Of a stretch of DNA of 64,000 nucleotides, positions 50,148-62,507 are shown in pieces. Below the pieces are notes generated by a model that ran no database searches, was not told the DNA's origin, and saw nothing but the letters and a program-made list of their open reading frames with translations. Each line of letters starts with the position of its first letter. Within the stretch, counting starts at the first letter, position 1. Source of the stretch: Hemicentrotus pulcherrimus. Taxonomy: Eukaryota; Echinodermata; Echinoidea; Camarodonta; Strongylocentrotidae. Location of the stretch: NCBI GenBank assembly GCA_003118195.1, contig BEXV01000513.1:26482-90481 (forward strand), read 5' to 3'. A program made the position numbers and the translations under genes.

Positions 50148-50392
50148 TGCCTGTGGAATCCGGAGAACATGGATTTCGTAAACAAAGCCAAGAAGGACAG
50201 GCTCTGGGAGGACAGGTGCTTGGCGAATCTAGGACCAATCCGTTCGAGGATCTCATCAAATATCTCCGGAGGCATCCTCATAGAAAAAACAAAATAATGA
50301 CTCTTTGTCTTCTCTCGTCGCTTCTGAGAGTCCATCCATACCCTAAGCCACCATGTCATCCGCACCCTTCCTCTTCTGTTCTTCTTGTGCAA
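50148..50392. pseudogene. Collapsed PIF/Harbinger-type element: transposase start (minus) joined to MADF/Myb-like fragment (plus)
   Basis: Minus strand 50392-50216 reads ...WWLRVWM...FSMRMPPEIFDEILERIGPR, the N-terminal block of PIF/Harbinger (HARBI1-like) transposases (R.WWVR.WL ... RMPPE.FD.LL.R+.P+). Plus strand 50148-50234 reads CLWNPENMDFVNKAKKDRLWED, a MADF/Myb-SANT core as in the second Harbinger protein. The two overlap at 50216-50234, where each loses similarity. The catalytic DDE part and most of MADF are absent, so this is a deletion derivative. Flanks from about 49.5 to 50.9 kb carry several cggac/gtccg words, but I could not fix the terminal repeats. Confidence 0.65.
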
Positions 50393-51223
50393 ATGGGCAT
50401 AAATATATGTTCAGATGGCCATGTAGGGGGTCAGCCTGTGCCTGGATCAGGGCCACTTTATACTGCAGATTGAGTCTCACATGAAACTAAAATGAGGGTC
50501 CTCAACGGTCCTCATCGATGTCATGCAGGGAGTGTAATAAGGGAGTGAGACGAGGTCCCAACGTTTATTTACCCATGAGGATGTACATCGTTGTCCGTTT
50601 ATACCGTTTAAAGACCGTTACTTGTACAGTTATTATACCCTACCTATTTCGAAATCATCAGTATGTGTCTTTTAGACCCCGTTACACATCCTTTATTTAT
50701 CAGTTCCCGTGCATTCCTTGTCAATTTATGATCCGCTGTCAGGTCCATTCCAATTTTTGTGCATGCGCAAAACCAAGCTTTCACTGGACGGAACGGACGT
50801 AACCTGACATTATATACATTCGCCGAGCAAGAAACGGACCAAAAAACGCATGGGATCGGAGACGAACGGATAAAAAAAAATACTCTCCCTTATAGGCTTC
50901 CGTTAACGTTATTAGGTAATGGGTGACAGCTGCTTTAAGATTAAGTCTACCATCAACGTAAGAATAAGTCTTTCATTGAATTCCCAAACCCCTTTTTTTG
51001 TTGTTGAAGAATTTCTATTTCAATGTTGTCTTTAATCAATAAATTTACAGGTGGAAACATTAATAGGCTTCAGTGATTCATAAGAGATTCACTCTTTCTT
51101 GTAAGCTCACTTAAGACGGTTCAGATGTAAAGTCGATCACTTTGGATAATGAAGCATGGTTTGGTTTAATGATCATTGATGAGAATGTGGAGTTGCTTTG
51201 ATTCGTGCATACAAAAAAAAGAC

Positions 51224-51770
51224 GCTTTACCGTTCCCTTTGTCAGTTTGTATCGAAAATTGGCCACAAGATTTATTGATTAAAACGATAATCGATTGCCT
51301 CAGGGTACGTGAGCTTGCAAAAACTCGAGAGGTAACTCAATGGCGACCAGCATGACTAATGCAATATTGTACACAATCCCAAATGCTTTAGCCACAAATG
51401 ATAACAATTTAAATTGTATTATGATTTTGGTCGAATTTCCCAAATGTGGTATCATAATTTGGAGATGTGCTGATATGCTGATACTGGATGCTAATGGGAA
51501 AACTTTTCATAGTGAGAGGATATTATAATGCATAAATGAAGGAGTAGGCTACCAATAAAAAGCGATGGATGGAATAGCTCCACGGATTCATAGGCAATAC
51601 GGGGCGAATATTGATTGTATAGATCATTGAAAGGAAAGGTTACACCTCCAATGAATGATTGATGATTTGTGAACAAACAATCAAAGGTTTCAAACAATCT
51701 GGAACAAACAATCAGAAAAGGAACAAACAATCAAAGTTTCGATACAAACTGACAAAGGGAACGGTAAAGC
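51224..51770. repeat. Perfect 34-bp inverted repeat enclosing about 480 bp
   Basis: 51224-51257 (begins gctttaccgttccctttgtc) and 51737-51770 are exact reverse complements over 34 bases, with identity ending abruptly on both sides. A cluster of gaacaaacaatca words precedes the right arm (51671-51736). Confidence 0.85.
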
Positions 51771-51895
51771 TAGGGTAATTGGTACGAACAAATACAGTTC
51801 ATGATTTTAAATTGATCGTCATTGTTATGATTATTTATCATGTTATTAAGCAGAAGAGAGGTTTTTATTATGTTTAATTCATCAGGCTTTTTCAC
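51753..51895. repeat. Dispersed direct repeat, copy 1 (copy 2 at 52711-52848)
   Basis: The two copies share aaagctagggtaattggtac, atcgtcattgttatgatt and gagagaggtttttatt in order, with small indels. Copy 1 begins inside the right arm of the 34-bp inverted repeat. Confidence 0.88.
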
Positions 51896-52333
51896 CCGCT
51901 AATTACAGATGCCCTTTTCGTTGATGCCAACCTTCCCATTCCATACCCCCTAATATTTCATCTGGTTCTCTAATTCTATACACGCGTATCCATATTCCAT
52001 TGTCTTTGAAGTGCCAAGAATATTTGGTAAGGTATTCCAGGCACATAATTGGCAACGACGACCATCGAGTTACCTGCAATTGGTGCCTAGGCGGTACTTT
52101 ACCTTTATATATGACGTTATTTTTTTCAAAAAGTGTTGAAAATAATCTAAATTTCTATCAATATGTGAAACTTCATTAATGTCAATCAAAGCTATAATGC
52201 AATACCCTGACCCCTGCAAAAGGAAATACAATATCACACATTCACCCACCCACACACACGCCCACATCATGTACAGATTTCAGCTAGGAGCTCTACAGCG
52301 CTTTCTCTCCCTTAGCCCATTATCGACACCATT

Positions 52334-52439
52334 AGGGACTTTTAGATTCGCACGAAGACAATAGGTCTATGCTACGATCGACGTGCACTGTCTTGAATGG
52401 ACGTCACACGTTTTAGTCCACGCAAATCTAAAATTCCCT
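52334..52439. mobile_element. Small MITE (106 bp) with 21-bp imperfect TIRs
   Basis: Ends are AGGGACTTTTAGATTCGC and, on the opposite strand, AGGGAATTTTAGATTTGC. ATT flanks both sides (52331-52333 and 52440-52442) as a possible 3-bp target duplication. No coding capacity. Confidence 0.65.
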
Positions 52440-52710
52440 ATTATATCAGCGTCAGCAACGTCAACTGGCACTAAAACGATACCAGAATAGACAGAAGAGC
52501 CATTTGGAAGAATGTACGAAAGAAAGTGGATTTTAAAAAAGAGACAAAAGCTGAGAATCCACTGCGTCTTTAGTAGACAGAAATAATCTCCTGTATTTAT
52601 TTTAACACATAATAATATGTCATAGCTTCTCAAGTCATATTGAGAGTATATGATTGGTTTCTTTAACTCCCATGTAATGGGTGTCGAATATAAATGGATC
52701 TAACTTTAAT

Positions 52711-52848
52711 CAAAGGGAACCTAAAGCTAGGGTAATTGGTACGAAAAAAATACAATTCAAGATTTTAAATTAATCGTCATTGTTATGATTTATTATCATG
52801 TTCTTTAGCAGGAGAGAGGTTTTTATTTTTCATTCATCACGCTTTTTT
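52711..52848. repeat. Dispersed direct repeat, copy 2
   Basis: Partner of 51753-51895, about 960 bp away and in the same orientation. It lacks the cggt that ends the inverted-repeat arm in copy 1. Confidence 0.88.
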
Positions 52849-52919
52849 ATCAAAATGATTTTTTTTTTTCAAAATGACTTTGTAGAGGTGGTCGTAAAAA
52901 GCACTAGATCGTACATAGT

Positions 52920-53062
52920 GGCCCGAATTCACAAAGGAGGTTTGTCGACACACCGAGGTTTATCGTTTCGACGCGTTTTTTTTTACAAAGGTTTGTAAAA
53001 ACGCGTCATATGACGCACATAAACCTAGGTTTGTCGACAAACCTCTTTTGTGAATTCGAGCC
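52920..53062. mobile_element. Second copy of the AGGTTTGT palindromic MITE
   Basis: 143 bp. Ends GGCCCGAATTCACAAAGGAG and TTTTGTGAATTCGAGCC match the element at 17632-17799. The interior has diverged, with an acgcgtttttt/aaaaacgcgt inner palindrome instead. No clear target duplication remains. Confidence 0.82.
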
Positions 53063-56000
53063 ACAGAGTTTTGTTACATGGTCTTACATTTCACTGTTAA
53101 TATTCATTAAATATGTTATATTGATGTTGGTTTCTCCGCCTGCCTTTACAAATATCTAAGGAGCGGGAATTAAGACATAGTTTAATATGTAAATGATATA
53201 ATGTTCACCTACAAGCAGGATATACTCATTAAGAATTGGGAATTGAAATGGTTCTGATAAAAGAGTGGGATATCTAGTGTGCCACAACGACTTGCATCAT
53301 AGCCAATGCAACGGAAGAAGGATTACATGAAATTCTTCTCCGTCCAAGCTCGTACATGTACTTCTCATCGTTACCTTGAGTGAATTGTTTGTTCAATAAT
53401 TGGAACACCTTATGCCACAGCTTTAAAGAAAACAAAGTGGAATCATGTTTTCTAGGTTTGTTTAATTTGACTGAGGGTGTAACGAATGCAGGAAGCGCAC
53501 ACGTGTAACCCATACCAAAATCTTCGGCTTCGTTGCCAGGATTAGAGCAGCATGAGAAAATCTAACCAGGTGAAATTGACTTGATCAGTTCATTGAGCAG
53601 GACGCCAGAAGAGCTTCAAGGGCCTATTGCTAATACGACTCTCCTCCAATCCGCATATTGGGTGCGTGGGTTAAACGGGGAGGTAGTTTGCAGGCCACTT
53701 GTTACGGCTTGAGATGGCCTCTTAGCTGGCCGGCTCAAAGCCTTAGGGTGGTAATCCTAGCACACCTAGCCCCTCCCTCGCGGTGCCCATGCCTCACGAA
53801 TTAAGAACCCGCTTAGCCAGAGTTACAACCCCCTGGGCTTATCCCCATGACATTAATTTCCGTGAAAGCAATGAAGTAGTAGCCAACTAGCTCGGATTTC
53901 TTAATTTTCTTGGTCACTTCTCAAGAAAAAGGTTGACGCGACACTGATGTTTTTACCTTGACGTACAGACAGCGCGTTATTGTGCTCTATTAATAGTTCA
54001 TTGTCACCTATCTAGAAGCGCAATGAATCTATTACGAATGTCTTCAACTCGCTTTCACGCTGTGCAGCGGTGTGCATGCCAACTGAACAAAAGAATCAAT
54101 TTCCTGCATAATTATGCTGACTTGAACACAACCTTTTTTCATGTCTAATGAGGTACATCGATGGCATGCACAAGGACTTTTACAAACGAATCTTTTTTGC
54201 ACATCCCAGTCTCCTTCTATGAATATAATCTTCGTGTTGTGAATAAAAGTCTTTATTTTAGTACCGAATTACCAACATTTGCTTAATTGACCTAATCTAC
54301 ATTCCATTATACTAAGTTCACATCTTATATAGATCGATAGTGTATGATACTTATAATGTAAACGATCCATACTCGCTTTATAGGGACTTGGTAACATTGC
54401 TCAGATGAGAGAGGAAATGGTGCTAAGGTAGTGACTTCAATATTCTGAAAGTTTGAGTGAAAACAGACTATTATTAATGATAAAACTTTGGGGAAATTAT
54501 CTGATCGATTCCTCGATTTTTTTCATGATAGAGTGTTAGTACAGAAGGAATATAATAAGTAACATTTTTTTACAAAAATCATGCATTTTTGTCATCAACC
54601 TTCAACAATATTGCCGATTCACTTTAATGTGAACAGTACTTCTTTGAGAGCTAAAATGGTGTAATGTGCATAAAAAGAAAAAAAAAGTACCAGCTGATGA
54701 AGCCTTTTTGGCTCCTAACATAGACTGCAACTGATAAATAACGATACATTTTGCATTAATATCTTATGTTTGATGCGGTTGTCTGGTAACAAATATGTAC
54801 AGTAAAAGGGATAGCACTCTAAAAACATGATTATAAAAAGATTTGATCTCTGATCGGAAATACCATTATACCCCTGCAGGTGATATTCTATTTTTATTCA
54901 TTCAACAGAATATCGTGCTTCACTCTCAATTTTTACCAACTACTGGTATTTTACATGCCTGAATAGAAAAAAGTGATTGATGTACAAAGAATGTCTCTTT
55001 AATGCCAAATGAGATTTCTATTGATTAATTCATCCTTGTCGGTATCGCAAGGTTAAAGCATCGGAGATACTTCATCTGAATAATAATATAATATCTGGAA
55101 ATTAGTGTCACCGCATGTGGCCTCGCCTAGATGATATGCCTTTATCATGTTAATTTGCAAGGTTAAGATGAAGAATTTTGACAAGAGCATGGGCAGAGTT
55201 TCTGGCAGGCATTTTTTATCTCATGTCGGCGTCTATTGTTAAAGACAATATTGAAATGAGACCAAATGCCTATTGGGTTGCATTCGACTGCATTTACGCA
55301 TGTCAGGTAAAACTGTTTTTAATTTCCTGATGAATACTTCAAAATATCCTTAATTGGTTGTGTTGCATAAAGGTGGCTAGTTCTAAAAACGTTTCTGTTA
55401 TATTCGTATTCCTTATTTTCTAGTCCAAAATACTATCTTATTTTCCTGGTTTCTTTTTATTTCAAATCTCTCTCTCTCTCTTTCTTTCTCTTCCTATCTC
55501 TAAAATTACATCAACTATAAAAGCATTTTATCGTTTCTCAAAACGATTCCTTTATGGTATATTCAGTTTACCATTCAAATATCAATAATATCACGAGCAA
55601 AATAACCAACCAGATGAATATACGTGTATGAGATTGATATTTTTGAGAGTCCGTTAAGTAAGGTCAGCTTAAAGATAAAGACCAGATATGGTCATGCGAT
55701 TGCATTGTGAAAGAAACGTTGTGGAATCAATCAGAAAAGGTTGATCATCTATCATCTAGCACTTGCAAGGTTCTGGAATCATCAAAATGATAAGAAATTT
55801 GGCCCATTCTCCGTAAAGTTACAAGCACTATACACAGAAAGATGTATATGGGACTACCCGATATCTCTCACAGACCATGAGAGAAACAAATTTACCAAAT
55901 ATATGAATTAGTAGGCGGTTTCCCGGCAATTTTTTTATCATCATGTATTAGTCAAAACATATTCTTTCGCATGATTGGTAATGAGAGCTTCCATTTCATT

Positions 56001-58090
56001 TTTTGAAATTGGGACGTTTCCAATACTGGTCTTTACCTTTAAAGTGATAAATCAAACATCGGCATGACCAAGGACCTACCGAGTGAGCTAGTATATCTAT
56101 TTGGGCATATTGACCTATTTACCACCCTTGTCTACGGGAAGCGGGTGTATCAAGCCTTTGGTAATCGAACGACTTACTCGATGGGTTATGTTGTGTGACC
56201 ACTGTGGTAGGCCAGTTCTATGCGGGAGCTATTAGCGAATTATAATAAATGATTTTAAACTATTTATAAGATTGCATGGCTCCAACTTTTTCTATTGTCA
56301 CGATCTTTACCTATAGTTAGTATAAGATCATATAATGCAATGCCTACTACAACATTTTTGGATAGCATTTATTTGACATGAAATATTAAAAGGCTGTCGG
56401 ATTTGGAATTTCCAGGAGAATTTGACATAGTTTGTTTTCCTGCGCGCTAAGAACATGATTCTAACTCTCTATAATGTAATCAATTGGTTTATGAAGAAAA
56501 ATATGACCTTTATATTTGTGATGAAAACAATTTGAGTAACAAATAACCAAAGTGCAGATTTATTCATATTTCATTTTTTCCCTATATTGATTCATGAGCA
56601 ATACCTGCCATAAGTACACTGGCACCTCAAAAAATCTAAAAGTGTAACAATAGATTTTACAAAAAATATGTTTAAAAGAATGAGAGAGAAAATTTGCTCA
56701 ACAGTTGAGAAGAGGGAATTAGAAACAAGCAGCTCATGTATACTAAGTGCTTGTGTATATCGGGCATAAAACCATGTCAAAAATCATTTTTGATTTGTCA
56801 CTGTGACGATGATATAACATAACCAGTCGCTGAAATCACGCATCAGTCATTACATCACAGCACGGCAAAGATGCCGCCGATTCCATTTGATCGAGCACCA
56901 GACCCAATTAGAACGAACATAAATCAGTGTAGTACGTGTAGCGCAAATATCCTTTGAAATGGAGAAGACCGAGAAACGTTAATGCAATTAATATTCCACT
57001 AGAGCCCTGTCCTCGACACAAATCACTGCTCGGCACTGTACTTAATTCAATGAATGTATGTCTTGGTTGTTCATGCACCTAGTCCCTATCACTTATCATT
57101 TGCTCGGCCACGCCGTTGACATTCGCAAACGTCAATTGTACTGTACCGACACCGAAACTACATGATCATTTAGGAGTTCTTTAGTTAAACAACCGGAAAT
57201 GAATCGTAAACGAAAATGAATTGACTTCAGACACGCATATTAAAAACTGTGGCTCGTGTTTTATCAATGAACAGAGCACTTATAGCTGCGTTTGCTGACG
57301 TGGGATTGCGTCAGCGACTGAGGCGGTGTCTGGCGCACCGTTTTAACGTGACACCACACAAAATATGAACACGAAATGAACAGCGTAACTGATCATTTGA
57401 ACTAATGATGCATCAACTGATTACCTTCAATGGATTAATAAGCGCGGGCAATAATGCAATTGTAATCCAGTCTCATGTGCAGTGTAACAGACGTTAACGA
57501 TTAGGCTTAAGATGAAGCATCTGATTAATAAATTATCCAGCAAAAAAGTACAGTTGTACTTGTCTTTTACTTGTCTTCTTGCGTTCTTCTTCGTAAAAGA
57601 CATTTAGAAATTACTCAGAACAAAGTAATAATCAAACAGTCAAAGTAATACAACAACCGATAATGATTTTGCTTGAAGCTTCCGAAAGATTAGATGCTAT
57701 CAATTTACTTTCAATGTGTTCTGAAAATATTGAATAGGCCTATTCCATTAAGATCCAGCGTCAAAGTATTTTGGTTTTACTGTAATACTGGCATACGAAT
57801 GTCTTTTGTCTCAAGGCAGAGATAAGCGAAGGCAAATAAATATCAAGAAAACAAACCTAAAGAAAAAAAATCTATGAACTGATGGTGTCTGGCGGCATCC
57901 CCGTCTTCATGAACACAACAAATGAGAAGGATAGGTCATTTTGTCTGTCGGTGGTTTATTTAAAACAATCGAGGGTCCTATCATGACAGGTAATGTTTTA
58001 CGTTGATCGTGAGAGGAATAACGCTGAATCTTATGCCATTATTGCAGGGGGAAATATTATAAAAGATGAACCGGCAAAGACGGCTCGAAA
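53063..58090. other. Intergenic stretch, no gene recognised
   Basis: Mostly AT-rich. Two less AT-rich patches stand out without open frames: about 53630-53830 and about 57090-57400. A short TC-rich run lies at 55468-55500. No protein family motif was found. Confidence 0.55.
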
Positions 58091-58099
58091 ATTTGTCAC

Positions 58100-58810
58100 A
58101 AGGACAAACACCTATGGTCGAGCTGCGTTTACATTATGCTAAAGTTTGATACACTTTGCCACATAACGAAATTACAGAGTGCATGCGTCCATCACATTTG
58201 ACTCGACCAGACTGTCGCTATGTTGCGTATGCGAAAACATTGTGGTCAAATGGCGTTGCCACTGGGTGTCACATTCAGACCAAATAGTTGCTGTGGAATG
58301 TTTTCACAGTGTTGACACTGTGGACAAACTTTTAAAATACTATTAAACACGGAATTAATATACACTTTGGTCTGAAAGGGAATAATCGGTTGCGTAATAA
58401 GTCAGTTTGACCACAGAGATTGGTTGAAAAACTTTCGCCATGTTGACTATGACAAAATGGGTGTTCTCCTTGCGTCCTACTGTCAAAGGCTACACTGATA
58501 TCCTCTGTAGAGGTAATGACGGGGTGTACGTAGCGCACACTGTGCCTTATCGACGATTATTGACGATGTCAAACTAGTGTGTCCACACTTGTTCCCACTA
58601 CGACACAAGGCGTGACACAATCGAGGCATTTCGTGTTGACACAATGTGCTTAATGCCTCACTATTAAGGATAACACATTTGAAGTAACCATTTTTTTCAC
58701 ACTGCGTGACAGAGCGTGACACACAGTAGCTGCATTGTGTTCAAGTTTCTTCTAGACAGAGTGTATCACTGACGTCTTCACACTATTTCCACACTCCGTA
58801 AAACTATGTT
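58100..58810. repeat. Region dense in TGACAC/GTGTCA and CACTGTG words
   Basis: Includes a perfect 18-bp palindrome (cacagtgt-tg-acactgtg, 58305-58322). TGACAC or its complement occurs at about 58267, 58313, 58613, 58638 and 58719. Such repeated short words on both strands are typical of transposon subterminal regions, but no terminal repeats were located. Open frames here are not convincing. Confidence 0.35.
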
Positions 58811-59186
58811 CATTCAGACAGAGCATAAGGCCTATAACTTTTATATCATTCGATGCGTCACGTAGGACTTTACTTACTCAACGCACATTCTAGAATTACA
58901 TTAATTTCCTGTCCATCAAACATATTATACTTCCATCATCTTGACCGAGCATATTAGATTGTCTAGCGTACCTGGAAAGGCTCTCGATGGTTTATTTGTC
59001 GCCTTTTTTCGTAAAGGTTTTGTAACAATGCACTTGAGCAAAAAGTTGACACCAAAAGACAAACATTTACACTGTCCTTCCTCAGAGAAACTGAAAACGG
59101 AAACACTAACTTCCAAAATCGATTGCATATGGTGTCGAATCCTTCCATTCCAAAGCCACAAAATAAGCGACAATTAGGAGGCTGAT

Positions 59187-59292
59187 ATGTCCCGGCATTC
59201 CGCTACAGCCCCAGAATTTATCAAGAATAAATGCAAATCAATCGGTGCGGCAGCTTTCGTATATTATTTTCTTCTCACCACGCAATCAGAAG
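59187..59292 (+). CDS. Possible first coding exon (signal peptide-like) of an unidentified plus-strand gene
   Basis: ATG at 59187 opens MSRHSATAPEFIKNKCKSIG, followed by a hydrophobic AAAFVYYFLLTTQSE, and runs without a stop into a strong donor AAG|GTAAGTG (59293, phase 1). The basic-then-hydrophobic pattern fits a signal peptide or membrane anchor. The open frame from the next candidate exon (62257) joins in phase. No family is recognised. The tandem duplication at 59475 lies in the presumed intron. The frame is short enough to arise by chance. Confidence 0.28.
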
Positions 59293-59474
59293 GTAAGTGT
59301 ATGAAGATCAATTTGTTTTCATGGTAGGTTTTGGAAAACAGATTGCCATGATGACCCACAATTTGGGTTCCTCATGTCGCTCATGTTCTGTCTCCAAGGG
59401 CAATTCAAATCGTATGTATGCCGTATAATTTTTGTTTGACTTTAAGAAACTTATGGAATCTTCTGTTTGCTTCT

Positions 59475-59913
59475 GCTTTTTCCACTACTCTCCGTGTGAA
59501 AACAACCTATCCCCCGCCCGCTAACCCTCTCCCCCTCACAAAAGTCTATTGTAATCAACATTTCTTTGTAGATACCTTGCGTTACTTAGATTTATGCAAC
59601 ATATTATTTCTTACTTCATTACGAATCTTGGTTTTATGATAATCATGATTATTTGATTATGCAGTCGTCCAATGTCATATTCTGCTGATTTTAAGGCTTT
59701 TTCCATTACTCTCCGTGTGAAAACAACCTATCCCCCGCCCGCTAACCCTCTCCCCCTCACAAAAGTCTATTGTAATCAACATTTCTATGTAGATACCTTG
59801 CGTTAATTAGATTTATGCAACATATTTCTTACTTCATTAAGAATCTTGGTTTTATGATAATCATGATTATTTGATTATGCAGTCGTCCAATGTCATATTC
59901 TGCTGATTTTAAG
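59475..59913. repeat. Tandem duplication, two copies of about 220 bp
   Basis: 59475-59695 and 59696-59913 are nearly identical (both begin gctttttcca and contain tatcccccgcccgctaaccc). They differ by a few substitutions and a 3-base deletion. Confidence 0.95.
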
Positions 59914-60504
59914 GTTTTTTTTAAATTAGAAAAATTCCTAGATAACATTCGAATTCTTGATTTCTCTTTATGGGAGGCTGTCTTTTTTAAAGATTGACAT
60001 GATAATCATGAATTAGTCGTTATCGTTTTAGAATAGACCACTAAATTAAAGGGAAAAACATATCAAATCTAAATTCCCTAGTTCGCCACTTTCAAACATT
60101 ACGAGTACTAGTGTTTTAAAGCATCTATTTTTACCACTATTACTTAGAAACTCATAAGAAAGAAACACGAAAAGTTGTACTACCTCGACAAATTGAATAC
60201 TTCAGGTATCAGTTATTCATTCTATTTCACAAGAAACTAAACTGGACATCTTCGGTTAACCAGCCAATTTTGATCATTTTGCAAATTGAATTTGAAGCAG
60301 ATCAATGAAAAAAGACGTTCTCTTCTAGTCATAAGCTCTAGGAGGAAAAACATTTACATGTAAAAGAAAAAGCTTTTACTCATAGTACCAAGAAAATTGA
60401 ATACAGCTGAAACATAGGAGTACCATAATACTCCCAGTGCACAACACGAAGAAAAATTCACAGTATTAATCTACTTGCCTGAAGCAAGTCGGTGGGATTT
60501 TGTG

Positions 60505-60537
<33 letters not shown>

Positions 60538-62220
60538 CTTCCTCACCTTGCTCACCCCAAATTAGCGCTCCTTTGAAAAGTAAAAAAGCTGCTTAAATGG
60601 ATTTCAACGCGTCATTAATCCTGCGGGACATTAACTTGAAGAGCAACATTAGGAAGCGAATTACTCGATTGACAACACGCATACCATGATGCTTTCCCAA
60701 GCTGAACATGATATCTCAAGACCAGGTCAACCCTAAAAGGTTCCCGGCCTTGCGGAGAAGCTACGATACATATGATTTGACAAAATATGAGATGACAAAA
60801 TTTCATAGAAAAGACCTTGCATTAACCAAATATTGGATTACACTGGAGATACATGTTAATATAAAAAGTTCACGGCCAGGGTTTGTCTTCACAAAGACTA
60901 AAATCGACTGTAAGTTAGACTTAAGTATGGCAGGCTATTAATGACACTGGTTGATTTAACCATCGGTCTCTCGATTATGATCTTTAGATAATATTTTTTC
61001 CTTCAATAATAAACTATAACAAAAAGTCAAATTTGTAGATTTGTCACCAAAATATGTACGTCCCTTGTGACATGAAGGCCTGCCGCGGTTAAGTCCAACT
61101 TAAAGTCGATCTTAGGCTTTGTGAAACATCCCTTGACGTCATGTTTGTCCATGTTGATTTGACAATTCAGATTAGAATAGTCCTTCCTTCAGCTTTTGGA
61201 AAAAAAACATGTAACCATTTCCGCTTTCCACTTTGCATCAATCAAGAGAAGTTCATGATTGAATTTTGTTAATAGAATGATGTAAAAACTTGATAAATTA
61301 AATGTTTTTGTTCAAGGGACAAAAGTTAATGAATTGGAATTTTCGCACTAAAACAAGTAAACGGTTATTGCCCCTGACGTTTATTGACGTATTCTTTTCC
61401 TGATTATGAAAGCATAGCAAAGACAGGAAATGAGTTCCCCGGCAGATTACCTTTCAAGTAAAGGATTTTCGGTATTGTTTTAGATTAAAATAGATTTTTG
61501 TATCCCATTAGGTCATAATAACATCATAGAAGATTTGTTTTTTTCTAATAGTTGGATAAAATATTTTCAGTTATAATCGTTACAAATTATTAAGTCTATT
61601 TTCTAGCGGACCACGTTCAATTAGGAGCTTGATGTGACGTCTATTTTCTTACTTAAAATGTAACTGATAAAATATTTTATCATGTATTCCGACCTCAGAT
61701 TCTATAAGTTTAGTAAATTTTACTTACAAAAGAAAAGTATTCAGTTCTGTTTCTGTTGATTTTAGTCCTGTTTCTATTTCACATGACTTTGACACTTCAT
61801 ATTTTGATAAATATACACAGTTTAAGATTGAAAAAAAGAAATGGCGCCTTAAAAACTAGGTGACTCACACAGAAAGGACATTATTTAGGCAAATGTATCA
61901 ATTTGCTAAATAATATTTAAAAAATCTTCTCTTTTTTAGTATACTGATGATAGGGCATATTTTTTTTTTGCAAACTGTTAGACCAAGGAAGACCTTGAAA
62001 GTCTGAAGAATAATATCCATCAAATGAACGAAAGATGATGTTAAATAAAAAATTCTTCTTCCATTATGATGATTTCAAAAAAGCATAGTTATAATAATGC
62101 ATTTTAGCCATTGTTTGGCTACGTTGGATAAGGCCTAACAATGAATAATTGTGCGATTGACTTTTACAATTTATATTATTGGTCACTATCATATAAATGA
62201 ATCGTTAACAAATCAACCGT
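59914..62220. other. Stretch with one (CT)n microsatellite, otherwise nothing recognised
   Basis: AT-rich. The microsatellite is at 60508-60532. Overlapping open frames at 60615-60941 on the two strands show no family motif. Confidence 0.55.
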
Positions 62221-62256
62221 AATGTCAATTGCTATAATATAAACTTTGTGTTACAG

Positions 62257-62507
62257 GATCTAGATGTCATTGTTCCCTTGCCCGAGTCCCTTGTCATAGA
62301 TTCAACTACAACATTGCTCCAAATGACCACAGTCAGTCCAAAATATCACATCACATCTTTCCCCCTCACCCTATTACAAATCACTTCCAATATTGCCCTC
62401 AAAAGGCGGTGGATTCTTTGTGGGCGCCGTCGAATCGCAAAAACATGAGGGCAATCGAACTAATTACGTCAATAATGATTTATTTATCTAGAAATTCTTT
62501 CAAATGA
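62257..62507 (+). CDS. Possible second exon joining the 59187 candidate
   Basis: A tolerable acceptor (actttgtgttacag, ending 62256) precedes an 82-codon open frame that completes the split Gly codon of the 59187 exon and stops at TGA 62505-62507. It begins SRCHCSLARVPCHRFNYN and contains four cysteines, compatible with a secreted protein. The joined product would be 118 residues. There is no strong donor inside, so it would be a last exon. The hypothesis rests only on phase compatibility and an open frame. Confidence 0.2.

Noticed and set aside
62257..62400. Frizzled-type cysteine-rich domain in the 62257 frame (P-C...YN...PN)
   Set aside because: Cysteine number and the YN-to-PN spacing do not match the family. 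The resemblance is too weak to name.
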